DNA from: Deltaproteobacteria bacterium
GTDB lineage: Bacteria; SAR324; NAC60-12
Reading direction: 5' to 3'
DNA length: 57,164 nt
Assembly: GCA_002685535.1 (NCBI GenBank)
Contig: NYXK01000028.1
Location: 17,663 to 74,826 of the forward strand
Below, one piece after another: positions 22,471 to 33,684 of the stretch (its first letter is position 1; the number at the start of each line of letters is the position of its first letter). Position numbers and translations under genes: made by a program. Under the pieces are notes generated by a model that saw only the letters and a list, made by a program, of their open reading frames with translations, ran no database searches and was not told the origin of the DNA.

Positions 22471-24585
22471 ATGCCTACCGGAACAGCAGTTTCACCACTC
22501 GGCCCAATATCAGGTGCTGCTCGAGGATTCGTTAGGCTAGGCGTGAATGCGGCTACGGCATCAGCCACTGGTAGTGCCGCAACGGTACCGGCGGCAGCGA
22601 ATATTCAAGCTGAACAAGCAGAACTACCCTATAAACCCCTTGACTTCGATACCTATGAGATTCGCCTTCTCCAGCTGCAATGGGGGTCCGACGAGGAGGA
22701 TATATCATGTGCTCTGGAGTACGCGTCTCTGATTGACCCGGGTCCTTATATCGCTCTTTCCTACTGCTGGGGAGATCTCAAGAGGACCAGATTGATGAAC
22801 ATTGGTGACGTTGAGTTCAGGGCAACCGAGAACTTGGTACACGCGCTTCAAGCAATCCGAAAGCTCAAGCGCCGAACTGGAAACGATGGTTTTACCAGAC
22901 TGTGGGTAGATGCAGTATGCATCAACCAAAAGGATGCACAGGAGAGAAGTCATCAGGTGCGAAACATGCGTCAGATCTACTCCAGGGCGCAGGAAGTCCT
23001 CTCGTTCGTTGGGTCGTTCGAACATCTCCCCGAAGCAGGTGTTGACAACGAGGCCAAAATCATAGCGAAGGCTCCGTTGAAAATCATTCACGGGACTAGC
23101 GACTGGGAGAAAAAGTTACTGTCACCAATGTCACTCCGCCAAAAGAGATTACCAAACCCTAAAGTTGAAGCCCTGGAGACCCGAGGGCCCAAAGACTTCG
23201 AGGAATATGACACCTTCTTCAGCGAGCCGTACTGGAAACGAGCATGGGTAATCCAAGAGATTACAGTTGGGGCGCGGGTCAATGTACTTTACGGGACTAT
23301 GGAATTCGTATGGGAAGATGTAGCTGCCTTCTTCACGTTATTGAAACGATCTGGGAAATCCCAAATGTTTCCTCAATTTCGCAAAACACACGGCCTTGAC
23401 CACTTGTTAGAGTTCAGAGAACGCTTTTTCATCAAACGGACGCCGATCAGTCTATTTGAAGCCCTCAATCTGAGTCGTAAGGCTCTGGCAACTGATCCTC
23501 GAGACAAGATATTTGCCCTGCTGGGCCTGTGTCATGACGGATCTACTTTTGTACCAGTTCCAAATTACCGACAGCCACTCGAGTCGATCATTGCAGACAT
23601 GAGCAAGAACATGATGATGTTGAACAAGTCTCTGGATGCTATCTGCTTGCGAGGGATATCCCAGGACCAGAGCACGTCTCCAGTACCAACTTGGGCCCCG
23701 AACTGGCAGCGGCTGTGGATTGGTGGTACCACGGTACAAGAAGAGGTCATATTCAGGAATCAAGAGATCGGGAGGGTCAATCCCATCCTAGAAGGATCGA
23801 CAAGTCGTCTTCTCAGAGTCAGAGGCATACGCGTAGGTGTAGTGACGCATCTGACCTCTGCAATGAAACCTCACGACAGAGACACTTCCGCTCTGCCAGA
23901 GCGAGCACCTTGGATTTCGCTGACTGGGAATTTGGCGAAGGAAATACCTGCGCTCGGTAATCCCTCTCCTGACGTATCTATGTTCTACTCCGCAATCTGG
24001 AAAACTCTCACAATGGGCCTCTCGATGAAGGGCATGTCGCCTCGACAAGCAGAGCTCTGCTTTTCTACCCTCTGGATGCCGCACGGAAGAGGATCAATAC
24101 ACGACTTGGATCTCATCGAATGGATCGACCGAAACGCGTTCTTCAAAATTGGTAAATGGACTCTACGCGAATGGTCACAGACCGGGAAGCTACCATCGCC
24201 GGCGAACTCGTCGAACCGCTCCTGGGCGGATAACCTCTTCCCACTCGCCAAAACCACCAGGAATGAAAACGTCGCTGACAACATGAGCCTAAACATTGAC
24301 CCTTTCACCAGTGTTTTGAGAGACGTTCTCGGCAGTGGAATGAGGTTAGCATGCCTGGACACTCGCCAATATTTCATTGGCATGGTCCACCCCGATACGC
24401 AAGAAAGTGATAAGGTCTTCTATCTACAAGGATGCAGTGTTCCGGTCATTTTGAGGAAAGATCCGGATCCGGATCCAGATAGCGATCGATACTCTGTGGT
24501 AGGAAGTGCGTATTTGGATGACGCTTTGGAATGGGGACGTGGGGTATTGGGAGACACGCTGCTGGAAGACCTGACTTTATGTTGA
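22471..24585 (+). CDS. HET-domain protein
   Basis: Single-exon gene for 704 residues with an N-terminal to central heterokaryon-incompatibility (HET, PF06985) domain. The signature blocks are YIALSYCWGD at about 91-100, LWVDAVCINQKDAQERS at about 142-160 and QVRNMRQIYSRAQEV just after. HET domains trigger programmed cell death after non-self recognition in filamentous fungi; they act in the cytosol, often downstream of STAND or partner proteins. The roughly 450-residue C-terminal part has the usual HET-protein layout (KRAWVIQEI block, RKALATDPRDKIFALLGL block). The ATG is the first in frame, and a short Ala/Gly-rich leader precedes the domain. It is divergent from the GHKL gene and convergent with the MFS gene (298 bp apart). 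It is intact, with no intron. Confidence 0.95.
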   Translation: MPTGTAVSPLGPISGAARGFVRLGVNAATASATGSAATVPAAANIQAEQAELPYKPLDFDTYEIRLLQLQWGSDEEDISCALEYASLIDPGPYIALSYCWGDLKRTRLMNIGDVEFRATENLVHALQAIRKLKRRTGNDGFTRLWVDAVCINQKDAQERSHQVRNMRQIYSRAQEVLSFVGSFEHLPEAGVDNEAKIIAKAPLKIIHGTSDWEKKLLSPMSLRQKRLPNPKVEALETRGPKDFEEYDTFFSEPYWKRAWVIQEITVGARVNVLYGTMEFVWEDVAAFFTLLKRSGKSQMFPQFRKTHGLDHLLEFRERFFIKRTPISLFEALNLSRKALATDPRDKIFALLGLCHDGSTFVPVPNYRQPLESIIADMSKNMMMLNKSLDAICLRGISQDQSTSPVPTWAPNWQRLWIGGTTVQEEVIFRNQEIGRVNPILEGSTSRLLRVRGIRVGVVTHLTSAMKPHDRDTSALPERAPWISLTGNLAKEIPALGNPSPDVSMFYSAIWKTLTMGLSMKGMSPRQAELCFSTLWMPHGRGSIHDLDLIEWIDRNAFFKIGKWTLREWSQTGKLPSPANSSNRSWADNLFPLAKTTRNENVADNMSLNIDPFTSVLRDVLGSGMRLACLDTRQYFIGMVHPDTQESDKVFYLQGCSVPVILRKDPDPDPDSDRYSVVGSAYLDDALEWGRGVLGDTLLEDLTLC

Positions 24586-24883
24586 GTTTGTCCACGGCTC
24601 CCAAATTGCGGACAAGAAACTTCCGCCGAGTACTCAGCTGTAGTGATCCCATCTCAGCTGAGATATGCTAGACACTTGAGTGTACCAATCTCCATGGACC
24701 ATATTCTATTGGGCTACTCTCTGATCACTGCCTTTGTTGCCAGTGAGCTTACCACTCGGGGAGCAGAATTGAGTGGAGTATCTGATACACTGGAACGGCC
24801 GACACGCAACTTATACTACACTACTCTCATACAGCGACAATCGTATGCATTCGATTCGAACACAAGAACAAGATCTCTTGCTC

Positions 24884-26851
24884 CTAGGTCACCGTTGTCT
24901 TTTCGCCGGCAACCTGGGTAGCCTTTTCAGCATCAGACATCTTTGGTGGAAGACTCTTCCTCACACTCTTCCATTCCAAGCCCGCAGCACCAAGCACAGA
25001 AAGACAAGCCATTATCAACCCAACCTGAAAGCACACTCTCAGAGCATCATTGTACGCGTCCAGACCACGACTCCGGAAGGCAGCTGGGGCAAGATCGAGC
25101 AACGCTGTCGCACCAGTCTTCTGAATTTGCTGCGGGGTGATACCCTGCATTCCAGGAATTTTGACCAAACGTTCCACGAGCTGATTATCAAGCACATTCT
25201 GCCCAACAGACACGAACACTGCACCAAAAAGCTGCTGCCCGAAAAACATCAGTGACGCACCGATTGCGATGTCCTGTCTGGAGAGCACAGTCTGCGCCGC
25301 CATGTTTGGAGCTTGGGTCATGCTGCCGAGCGCGAATCCGTAGAAGACTTGGTAGCCTACCCATTTCGCTGTCGATGAGTTGACTTCCAATGTCGTGAGG
25401 AGACCGGCACCAACGGCTGAAAGACACGATCCGAATATTGCAAAGGGTGTATAGTATCCTATACGCGAGACCAGGATGCCAGTTGTGATTGAGGCGACGA
25501 AGGTAAGAAGGAGTAGGGGAAGGAGGTCCGTTCCGCTCTCGAGGGCAGAATCTCCTTTCACGGCTTGGAACCAAACTGGGAGGTAGAATCCTGGGCTCTG
25601 GATTAGTATGGAACATTCCCGGTCAATGTGTCTGGGACTGGTCTTACCGAATATTTGTGTTTGTATGCCGATGCAGGAACTCAGCCAGAATGCAGAGAAG
25701 ATGCTCTGCTGTACAAAGATCCTTGGCGGTACGGTAGCTTGATCTGGTTTCCAGATCTGGGTCAGCACGAAGGCGATCAATAGCGCGAAAGCGAATGTCA
25801 AGAGTACAATAATACGAGGCTCGCCCCACTGGAAACTGTCAGTCATGTATCTGCAACACACACGAAATGGTTTTGTGCTCACAGCATAAGTCGTTCCGCC
25901 CCACTGCAGTGCCAGACATAGACAAACGACTCCCGGAAGCAGAGCTAGCATACCAAGAGCATTCAGCTGGCGCAATTTGTCTTTCCATGGAAGCTTGGTA
26001 TTTGTACGATCTGGGATGTCGAGAAGGAAGGGGACGAGTGCTAGGACGATGGCTCCGAGCGGCAAGTTCAGATAGAAACACCACCTCCAAGCCGCCTTGG
26101 TCGTGAATGCTCCGCCGACGAGAGGGCCTGCGATGGACGAAAGCCCGAAGACGGCACCGAAGAAGCCTTGGACCTTGGGGCGTTTGTGGAGGGGGAGAGC
26201 ATATACGATGATGACCATCTGATTTCATGACGGTTAGCGAATGTCCGGTCGTCGCCCAACAGAAATAGTAGTCCTCAAAATTGTATCCAGCCACAAAGAG
26301 AAATTGAAGGTGACCAGTGAGCAACTCACAACACCAGTCATTACACCACCTCCTCCCATTCCTGCGATCGCTCGCCCGATAATAAACGCGATCGAGTTTG
26401 GAGCCGCACCACATAACGCCGATCCAATCTCGAACAGCAAAATTGACGTCATGAAAGTTCCTTTGATGCTGAAATACGCATAGATCTTTCCAAATACTAG
26501 CTGGAAGGCACAGCTAGTAAGGAGGTACGCCGTGCCATACCATCCGATATCGCCGGCTGAGTTGAAATCGTTGGTGATTTGCGGTATGGCGGTTGCGATG
26601 ATGAGCTTATCCAGAGAGACGAGAAACATGCCCACGAACATGCATGCTAAGAGGAGGACAAGTTTGAGACCCGTTGGGTAGACGATGTCGTCGTCTCCTG
26701 GTTGGCCTAATGATATTTGGGAGGAGGGCGAGGCATCAGCAATGTCGTCTTTCTCATTCCTCAGACTAGAAGAGGTTCTGGTCTGGTCTTTCGATAATTC
26801 TGGAGGTACTGATGCAGCCTCCGTTTCTGTCTGTTTTTGCTCGGACAACAT
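24884..26851 (-). CDS. MFS drug/toxin exporter, DHA2 14-TM type (AflT-like)
   Basis: Plasma-membrane proton antiporter of the major facilitator superfamily, probably exporting a toxic or secondary metabolite. Exons in transcript order are 26851-26330, 26218-25883, 25828-25648 and 25590-24884, giving 581 residues with consistent phases; introns are 111, 54 and 57 bp. The N-terminus is a hydrophilic tail of about 60 residues. The first helix contains [18 protein letters not shown], the DHA2 equivalent of motif D1. [20 protein letters not shown] and [15 protein letters not shown] (motif C-like) follow, then [21 protein letters not shown]. Gene order suggests co-regulation: its start faces the Zn2Cys6 gene across 504 bp. 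No feature shows the substrate. Confidence 0.95.
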
Positions 26852-27355
26852 GGTCCTGGCTTCGCTTAAGCACCTGAGCAGGAGTAAGGGAGGTAATATC
26901 AGATGAAAATGTCTAGTACAATTTGCAACGTGAGAATCAATTGACAGAGTATCTCGGGAATAAGCAGATGATTTTCACGAAATATCTCTCAGCAGTGGAA
27001 GTCCTGGAAAGATATAGGGCATGGTGCGAACGGCACATTCGACACGTGATGGATGAAAGCAGTTAGCTCCGGACGGTCGGTCAGAAACTCCCTGAAATGG
27101 ATGCCCACTTTTCGTTCTCGTCCGGACTTTGAGCAGGGAAAGAAGAATTTGCAAATCGACAACTCAAAGTGACGTTCTTGTTTTAAGTCTCGAGCGTCAA
27201 TAGGTCCACTGGCTTGCTGAGTCAAGTTTTCCCGTCAGTCTTGGTCCTGATCGATTTCTCTGACGCGCTAGCGAGGAGCCTCACCACATTGCGCTGTCAA
27301 AGCAGCATTTCACATTACTACACGAGCGACTTCGGGTTAGATCTATCATAGCAAC
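26852..27355. promoter_or_regulatory. Shared divergent promoter with candidate CGG-type sites
   Basis: The 504 bp between the MFS exporter (-) and the Zn2Cys6 factor (+) must serve both genes. TCCGGAC occurs twice, at 27068-27074 and 27121-27127. The first is followed at once by GGTCGG, giving closely spaced CGG triplets of the kind bound by Zn2Cys6 dimers. Auto-regulation and control of the pump by the neighbouring factor is inference; the motif is short enough to occur by chance. Confidence 0.35.
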
Positions 27356-29825
27356 ATGTTCGGAATGCTCGAAGCAAGATCCTGTGATCAGGGTCCCAAT
27401 CTAAGCAATGGCTTGTCGCCATCGCCGAAGTCCGAAGTCAAACCAGGTCGCAGGAGAGACAAGCCCCAGCTGTCCTGCTCAACATGTCGACAAAAGAAGT
27501 AAGCAGAATATGTCCCGTTTTGCCTTTGATGAATCTCAGCTAATGCTCTCCCAGGTTGAAATGTGACAGAGTCAAGCCCTGCTCCAATTGCATCAAACGT
27601 GGCCTGCGCGAATCATGTAATTTCGCGAAGCAGACAACCCATCCTCGTCAAGAAAACGTGCAAGATAGAGTCCGGCAACTGGAGGAGACGGTCAGATTTC
27701 TCTTGAACAGCCAGTCCAGCCAAGCTCGGGGCAATTCAACTGCAAGTATCTCCCCCATCACAGAAGGGACAATGAGTGGGACACCAGAAGGCAGCTGCAC
27801 AGCATCATCACCATCGCCAAACGGACCGTCAAGCTCGCAGAGACAAGATGCTTCACTAGGCAAGCTCACCAATACTTCAGAACAAGTAAGATTTGTTGGA
27901 AGCGAGCATTGGGAATCGATACTTGAGGATATCACCGACCTGAAGATGGACTTGGAAAACACCAACACACTTGAACACACCGAGTACAGACCACGAATCT
28001 TGTTTAGTTTGGACAGGGTCTCGCGCTCGGAGATCCTGTCTTCGATACCACCGAGGCCAGTCTGTGATATACTGATCAAGCGATTCTCGAATACTCTGGA
28101 TATGGCATCAAGTACGTTCACAGCTGATCATCTGGCGATTTCCAATTGATACTGAGACATCTGCAGTGATGGTACATTTGCCGAAATTCCTGAAAGAGGT
28201 ACGTGACTGTTTATCTGATGATGATTTTCATGACCAGAACTAACCTGTCTTAAGTATGAGACGATGTGGCAAAACTCTGACGAGACAACCCTCATGTGGT
28301 TTGGGCTTCTCTTCTCGATACTTGGTATCGGCTCCCACTTCTTCACAGTGTCTGGAGAGGTTGTTCCTGGCATGCCAGTGCATTTCACTTCCGCACAACA
28401 GATGACCGGCCACTTCCTCGATCGAACGGCACAATGTCTTGTCGAGGTCAATTACCTCCGGCCATGTCGCCACACCCTAGAAACGCTTTGCTTCTATTAT
28501 GCATTGGAAACCTTCCACGCCAGGATGGCTGAGTTTTCCTCTTACGTGGTGCTCGGGATCATGATCCGGGTTGCGATGCGGCTTGGGTATCATCGAGATG
28601 CGAGGCACTACCCCATCATCTCGACTTTCGATGGTGAGATGCGGAGAAGACTATGGCTTATGATTTTCCAACTTGATCTCACCGTCTCCGCCCAGGTCGG
28701 TCTCTCTCCTATGATCCGTGAAGGGGAAACAGACACTGCCGAGCCGTTGAACCTGCTAGACACCGACATTGATGAAGGCATGACCGAACTCCCACAGCAG
28801 CGGCCATACAGCCATGCTAGTGCAATCACGTACGTGATCTTCAAAGTCCGTTTATTGCGGGAGCTTGGGTCAATAATGAACCAGTTGAACTCGGTGGAGC
28901 CGCCTTCATACGACGAAGTGCTCCGTCTTGATGGCAATCTCTTGGAAGCACATGCCAAACTTCCTCCAGCTCTTACCATGCAACCCCGAAATCTGTCCAC
29001 TACCGGTAGCGTCGATCTCGTCCTTCGACAGTTCGCGCTGGAAGTCACCTTCCAGAAGAGTCGTTGCATGCTGCATCGGAAGTATCTTCTTCCGGGTAAA
29101 GTCAATCCTGGATACAGGTACTCGAGAACCGCATGCATTGATGCTGCGATGAAGATGCTCAATATTCAAATCACCTTTGACGAAGCAAGTCAACCCGGAG
29201 AAAGATTTTCGGAAGAACAATGGAGGAATGCTGGTTCTTTTCACCAAGATTATATTCTTGCAGCCATGATTATATGTCTAGATATTGCTCGGGGAACACG
29301 ACCTGTGGCTCGAGCAAATCCGACTACGGAAGAGATAGATACTACATGGCCACGAAACGAAAGACTACATGCATTGGAAAAGAGCTACGCTGTCTGGAAG
29401 AAGTCAAGCTCGAATTCAATCCTTGCATCGAAAGCCACCGAAGCCTTGAGAGTCATGCTCAAGGATCTTGGCTCTTGTCAAACTATTACAGAAGATACCC
29501 CAGCAGTACCAATCCCGAGCTCAAGATCTTTGCCCCGTTTTGGTGAGTCTTCAAGAAAGCCACATTCGTGCCACTCGCCCTACTAACCCTTCCCCTAGGC
29601 TTGACTCATGGCACTCACATTCCCGAACAACGCGACCCAGCTCCCGGTGCTGATGACAGCCCGCAGAACTTGATGGATTTCATGTCAGTACCTGCCGACA
29701 CAACGGACTTCTCCACGATCACTGATGGCACGGAACTGGACATGGAGATGAACTTCGACTGGGTAAGGCGCGATTTCGACGCGTTCCTGTACGCCCCAGA
29801 CGATGACCTGCTGACCAATTGTTAG
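27356..29825 (+). CDS. Zn2Cys6 transcription factor with fungal-specific TF domain
   Basis: Nuclear regulator of 748 residues. Exons are 27356-27498, 27555-28111, 28167-28198 (32 nt), 28255-29542 and 29599-29825; introns are 55-56 bp and all phases agree. The binuclear cluster is split by intron 1: CSTCRQKK | LKCDRVKPCSNCIKRGLRESC, following C-x2-C-x6-C-x5-C-x2-C-x8-C. A short coiled-coil dimerisation stretch follows (VRQLEETVRFLLN). Exon 4 carries the fungal-specific TF domain (PF04082), with LETLCFYYALE, MIRVAMRLGYHRD and EMRRRLWLMIFQLD blocks. The last exon ends in an acidic, possibly activating tail (FDAFLYAPDDDLL). Its divergent position suggests that it controls the adjacent exporter and perhaps the FAD monooxygenase 1.4 kb downstream. 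Confidence 0.95.
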
Positions 29826-31192
29826 GGACTGTGGGACAGCCAATTCGAAGCCAATCCAGTATTGACTGATTACGACCTCTCGGGATTTCACTGACAGCAT
29901 ACCCGGTAAAATTTCATCACTTGTAGTGATGGGTTAGCTGGCCATTCTTCTAGGTCATTGCGTCACTGTCTCGTAGTATTCTTGCCTCCTCCCGATGACT
30001 GTTTCTGGAAGGTTTGTCCTCTTCCTTGCTCGAGCAGACAACTTAGACGAGTCATTTCCGAGGGTCTCGAGCGCAGAGGAGACTGGGGGAGAAGGTATAC
30101 GGCATCGCGCTCTTCCTGGATTAGATAGGTAACAGTCTTTCGCTCGCTCTGATATCCGGATAGGTGTCAGATCGCATGCAGCGGGCCGTTGCGTGCACAA
30201 AACAATGGGTTCCGACTTAAGCGAGGAGCTTGCCCCCCGCCTGTGCTTCCCGACATTCGACTCAACTACCGAAGACACAGGTGGAAACATGGCGCGGAAC
30301 AGAGAGAAAGCAATACTCAGCTTCCTGAGATTCTCTAACCAGCTGGATGGAAGATCTCCGGGCGGAGAGTGTCTTTGTTACAGGAGCAAGTTCCCTGGCG
30401 ACTTTAGCCTGTATAATCAAGTGAGAATGTACGGTATACCGTAGCTGGCGGTAAAATTCTGTACTTGTACAACTGAAAGGAGGCTTAGGATCAATTAGCG
30501 GAGTTCCCCAATTCGAAGCACCGGACGGCGGCAGAATGTGTTTCAAGACTCCTGTCTGCATTTTAGGTCAAAGACAATCTGGATCGATTCATGTTCTACC
30601 TTCTCTGGTCCCACCCTCCACATGACAGCTTGCCATGTAAGCTATGCCAGCCCGCGTCTTGACCTGGGGTGCAAAATCCTCCTGTCCATCATCGGCTGAA
30701 GAACAAGTCTGGAGATAATAAACGAGAGAATTCATGCTGAGGACCGATGAGGCATGATGCATCGGGAATCATATCTTTCGTGAACCAAAGATAGACACAC
30801 GTTACAAGCCGTCCATTTGAAATGGTGCTCTGACAGCTATCTGACGTCTCAGATGCATGATTAGCACAGAATCTTCATCAAGTAGCTCTTAACGTTACAA
30901 TACATTGGCTTTTATTGGATTGAGCGTGTCAGAGAGGTTGCACTAAATCAGAATCGGATCTTTACTATTATATCTACAGAATCATCTGTCGTTCTATCAC
31001 GTAAGTCTTTGGTAATCTAGTCACAATGAGACCGTCGGAAGGTTTCATCCTTGGGATTTCGTTCCATACTGATGTGTAGTGGAAAGCCTTGCGTCAATTG
31101 ACCGCGCAACAAGGAAGCTTTGCTTGTAGATGTGCTAGTTGCATTTTGCAAGTGACGCAAAGGTTAAGTTGGGCTCCGAGTTTACAGTCCAA
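29826..31192. other. Intergenic spacer
   Basis: 1.37 kb between the convergent 3' ends of the Zn2Cys6 factor and the FAD monooxygenase. Only short frames occur, with no splice-supported gene, repeat or RNA gene that I can identify. The sequence around 30900-31010 is AT-rich. Confidence 0.6.
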
Positions 31193-32548
31193 TTAGAAGG
31201 GCTCTTTCTTAAACGCTTCCTCAACTTCCTTGTAGGCATCATATCCATACAACCACCTCTGTACCCTTGGACACGTCCACCGACTCGGGAAATCTGCCTT
31301 CAACTCCCCCCCTAGCATACTCAACATCAACTCGTCCCGTTCCTTCTGTTCCTTCCCATCCGGCAAATGGAAATCCCTCCTCTGCTTGAATGTCTCTCTC
31401 TGAATGCCCTCCCCCCTCTCCTTCCTCAACGCCTGGTACAGCTTCGCACACTTCTTCAACTGCTCCTCCTTGCCCTCTCCGCTCCCATTAACCTTCCCAA
31501 GCAACGATCCAATCACCGCCCCATCCTCCAGACTGGAGTTCGCACCCTGCGCCAGGTATGGCAGCATAGGATGACAGCAATCCCCCATCATCAAAAACGT
31601 ACCCTTCTCATTCGCCCACTCCGGCAGCGTATCCAGCCACATCAGTTTCCACTTCGCAACACCCTTAACCTGATCCAAAAACTTTCTTAGAATCGGATCC
31701 CAGCCTACAAACAGAGCTTTCATCTCCTCTATATCACCATCCGTCTTGCTGACTCCAGGAGGCAAGTTGTCCGGACACAGAAGCACGATGTTATAAACAT
31801 CGCCCGCACGCATCGTGTAAGCGACAACATGCGTACCCGGCCCAACCCAAAAGTTCACCGTGCTATCTCTAATGAATTTCTGTAATTCAGGAGCGTCAGG
31901 ACCAGTGAGATCATCCGTATTGATCACAATCCGGTACGCCAAATCCCCCGTCAAGATTGCCGGGCTCGGCTTCCCCAAGAATTGAGACCGAGTGGAAGAC
32001 CACAGGCCATCAGCGCAGAGAACGACATCCCCATCAATGATCTCGCCATCTTGCAGTTTCACTTCGACCATTTCGAAATCAACGGAGGTTACTTTGGCAT
32101 TCAGACGGATCGTGATGCCGAGTTCTTTGCATCGTGCGGCCATTGCACGCTGCAGATCTACGCGGTGCATTCCCCAGAACGGAGAGCCGTAGCGCTCATC
32201 AATTTGCTCTTGGAATTTGGGCTCGTGAGCGAGGAGTTTAGTTCCGTCGTAGCGGTGGACAGAGAGGGTCTTTGGGAACGTGGCTTTTGGTGCGAGGTGA
32301 TCGTAAATTCCCCAGGGTTTGAAGATTCGTGTTGCGTTGGGCGTCAATTGCAGTCCAGCCTGTTGAGATTTTGAGATTGGGATTTTTCTTGAAGAGGTTG
32401 GGGGATGACTTACGCCTATTTCTGCGAGTTCTTTTACGGATTCGAGGATTGTGACACGGTGGTTTAAGTTGGCTATTTTGGTCGAGATACCGGCTGAGAG
32501 GCCAGCGAGACCGGCTCCGATGATGATCAGATGTATTGATTCAGACAT
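31193..32548 (-). CDS. FAD-dependent monooxygenase, class A (salicylate hydroxylase-like)
   Basis: NAD(P)H- and FAD-dependent aromatic hydroxylase family protein of 433 residues. Exons are 32548-32414 and 32359-31193; the 54-bp intron has GTAAGT and CAG. The dinucleotide-binding motif is IIGAGLAGLSAG at about 8-19, followed by the acidic strand end VTILES. The DG motif is VVLCADGLWSSTR in the middle. The second FAD motif (GD) is FLMMGDCCHPMLPYLAQGA with the following LEDGAVIG. Length and layout match UbiH/salicylate-hydroxylase-like enzymes. It has no signal peptide and is probably cytosolic or peroxisomal. The nearby exporter and regulator make a catabolic or secondary-metabolite role likely; the substrate is unknown. 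It is intact. Confidence 0.93.
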   Translation of the reverse strand: MSESIHLIIIGAGLAGLSAGISTKIANLNHRVTILESVKELAEIGVSHPPTSSRKIPISKSQQAGLQLTPNATRIFKPWGIYDHLAPKATFPKTLSVHRYDGTKLLAHEPKFQEQIDERYGSPFWGMHRVDLQRAMAARCKELGITIRLNAKVTSVDFEMVEVKLQDGEIIDGDVVLCADGLWSSTRSQFLGKPSPAILTGDLAYRIVINTDDLTGPDAPELQKFIRDSTVNFWVGPGTHVVAYTMRAGDVYNIVLLCPDNLPPGVSKTDGDIEEMKALFVGWDPILRKFLDQVKGVAKWKLMWLDTLPEWANEKGTFLMMGDCCHPMLPYLAQGANSSLEDGAVIGSLLGKVNGSGEGKEEQLKKCAKLYQALRKERGEGIQRETFKQRRDFHLPDGKEQKERDELMLSMLGGELKADFPSRWTCPRVQRWLYGYDAYKEVEEAFKKEPF

Positions 32549-33684
32549 GATGATTTTGTCTTTGACTGCTTCAAGATCGGATCTAATTCCAGTATCTCTA
32601 TGAACGTCTCTCCCTCCGTTCCGGTAGCTGTAGGTTCAGTCTCAGTATCCTTTGAAGTCCTCTATCTTAAAAGAATCCGAAGATATGAAGTTTAAGGCGG
32701 GGTAAATCCAAAAGGATAAATGGCTTTTATCAGTAACAACAGGATCCTGAAATTGAAAATATGGAGTCGAAGAGAAGCAAAAAGTCGAACCTCCCACAGT
32801 CCCCACGGGAACTATGGGCTGCTAAGGCATATATAGGTTGGGGATGAGGTGGACTCGGGGTTAGCAAGACGCGAGCTGTGGGGATCAGGATGGCGGGGTA
32901 GATTTGTGTGGACCGTCCACCTGTTCAGGGGCTTGGTGTGGACGTCGCTCGGCTCGCTGCGTCGGCATTGTTGCACAACGAGTCGGCAGATGGCACCGAA
33001 GAAATCGGGATTTCATCCTCAGGTGGTTTTCCGGGGCTGTCAAATTTTGATGATCGTATCGCGGTAGGATGAATGTCAGGGTCCCAGAAAGCATCTTCAT
33101 CTCTGCCAAACTGACAGAATGGTGATGGTTTCGGCACTTGGGCCGCGCAGGAAAGGGGCTCGCTTGGTGAAAGTCACAACAACACAACTTTGAAGTTATG
33201 GATGAGAGCCATGGAATAGGTAATGGGTAGTATGTAGGTATCGCTCTGACGGTGTCCATAGTCGATTACGACTCAACTCTTTCTTCTCGGGGAGCATCAC
33301 AGGCAATTTTGATTTTTTGGCTTTCTTTCAAGAAGCAGGCCGCTCAGACGAACAACCACCACGCACTTTGAAGAGAAACAGATACACAGCTTGGTTGCAA
33401 AGGATGTACAGGTAAGCGAAGGGAATCTCTGTTAACCTCAAGCGGGCAGCATATAAACAGCAATTCGCGTTCCCGTTGAAAGCGAGCCAGAAGCATTTCA
33501 TGTGACCTCAAATCCAACCCGTGACTTTTGTTGGTTTTTCCTTTCATTACTCCAGGCAACAACAATGACTTCCAAATCTAATCTGCGCACCAAAGCCTTA
33601 TCTAAGACCTTGATTTCGTTGCTCTGAAGCTATGGAATAAACATTAAATTCGATTATCAACAAGTACTGAGGTGTATTTTCAAC
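32549..33684. other. Divergent promoter region
   Basis: 1.1 kb between the FAD monooxygenase start (-) and the secreted-protein start (+), so it must hold both promoters. ORFs on both strands overlap one another and lack splice or domain support. I see no repeat and no clear core-promoter element. Confidence 0.55.

Noticed and set aside
31982-32374. 130-codon plus-strand ORF inside the FAD monooxygenase
   Set aside because: Antisense shadow of a gene whose FAD motifs are clear on the minus strand.
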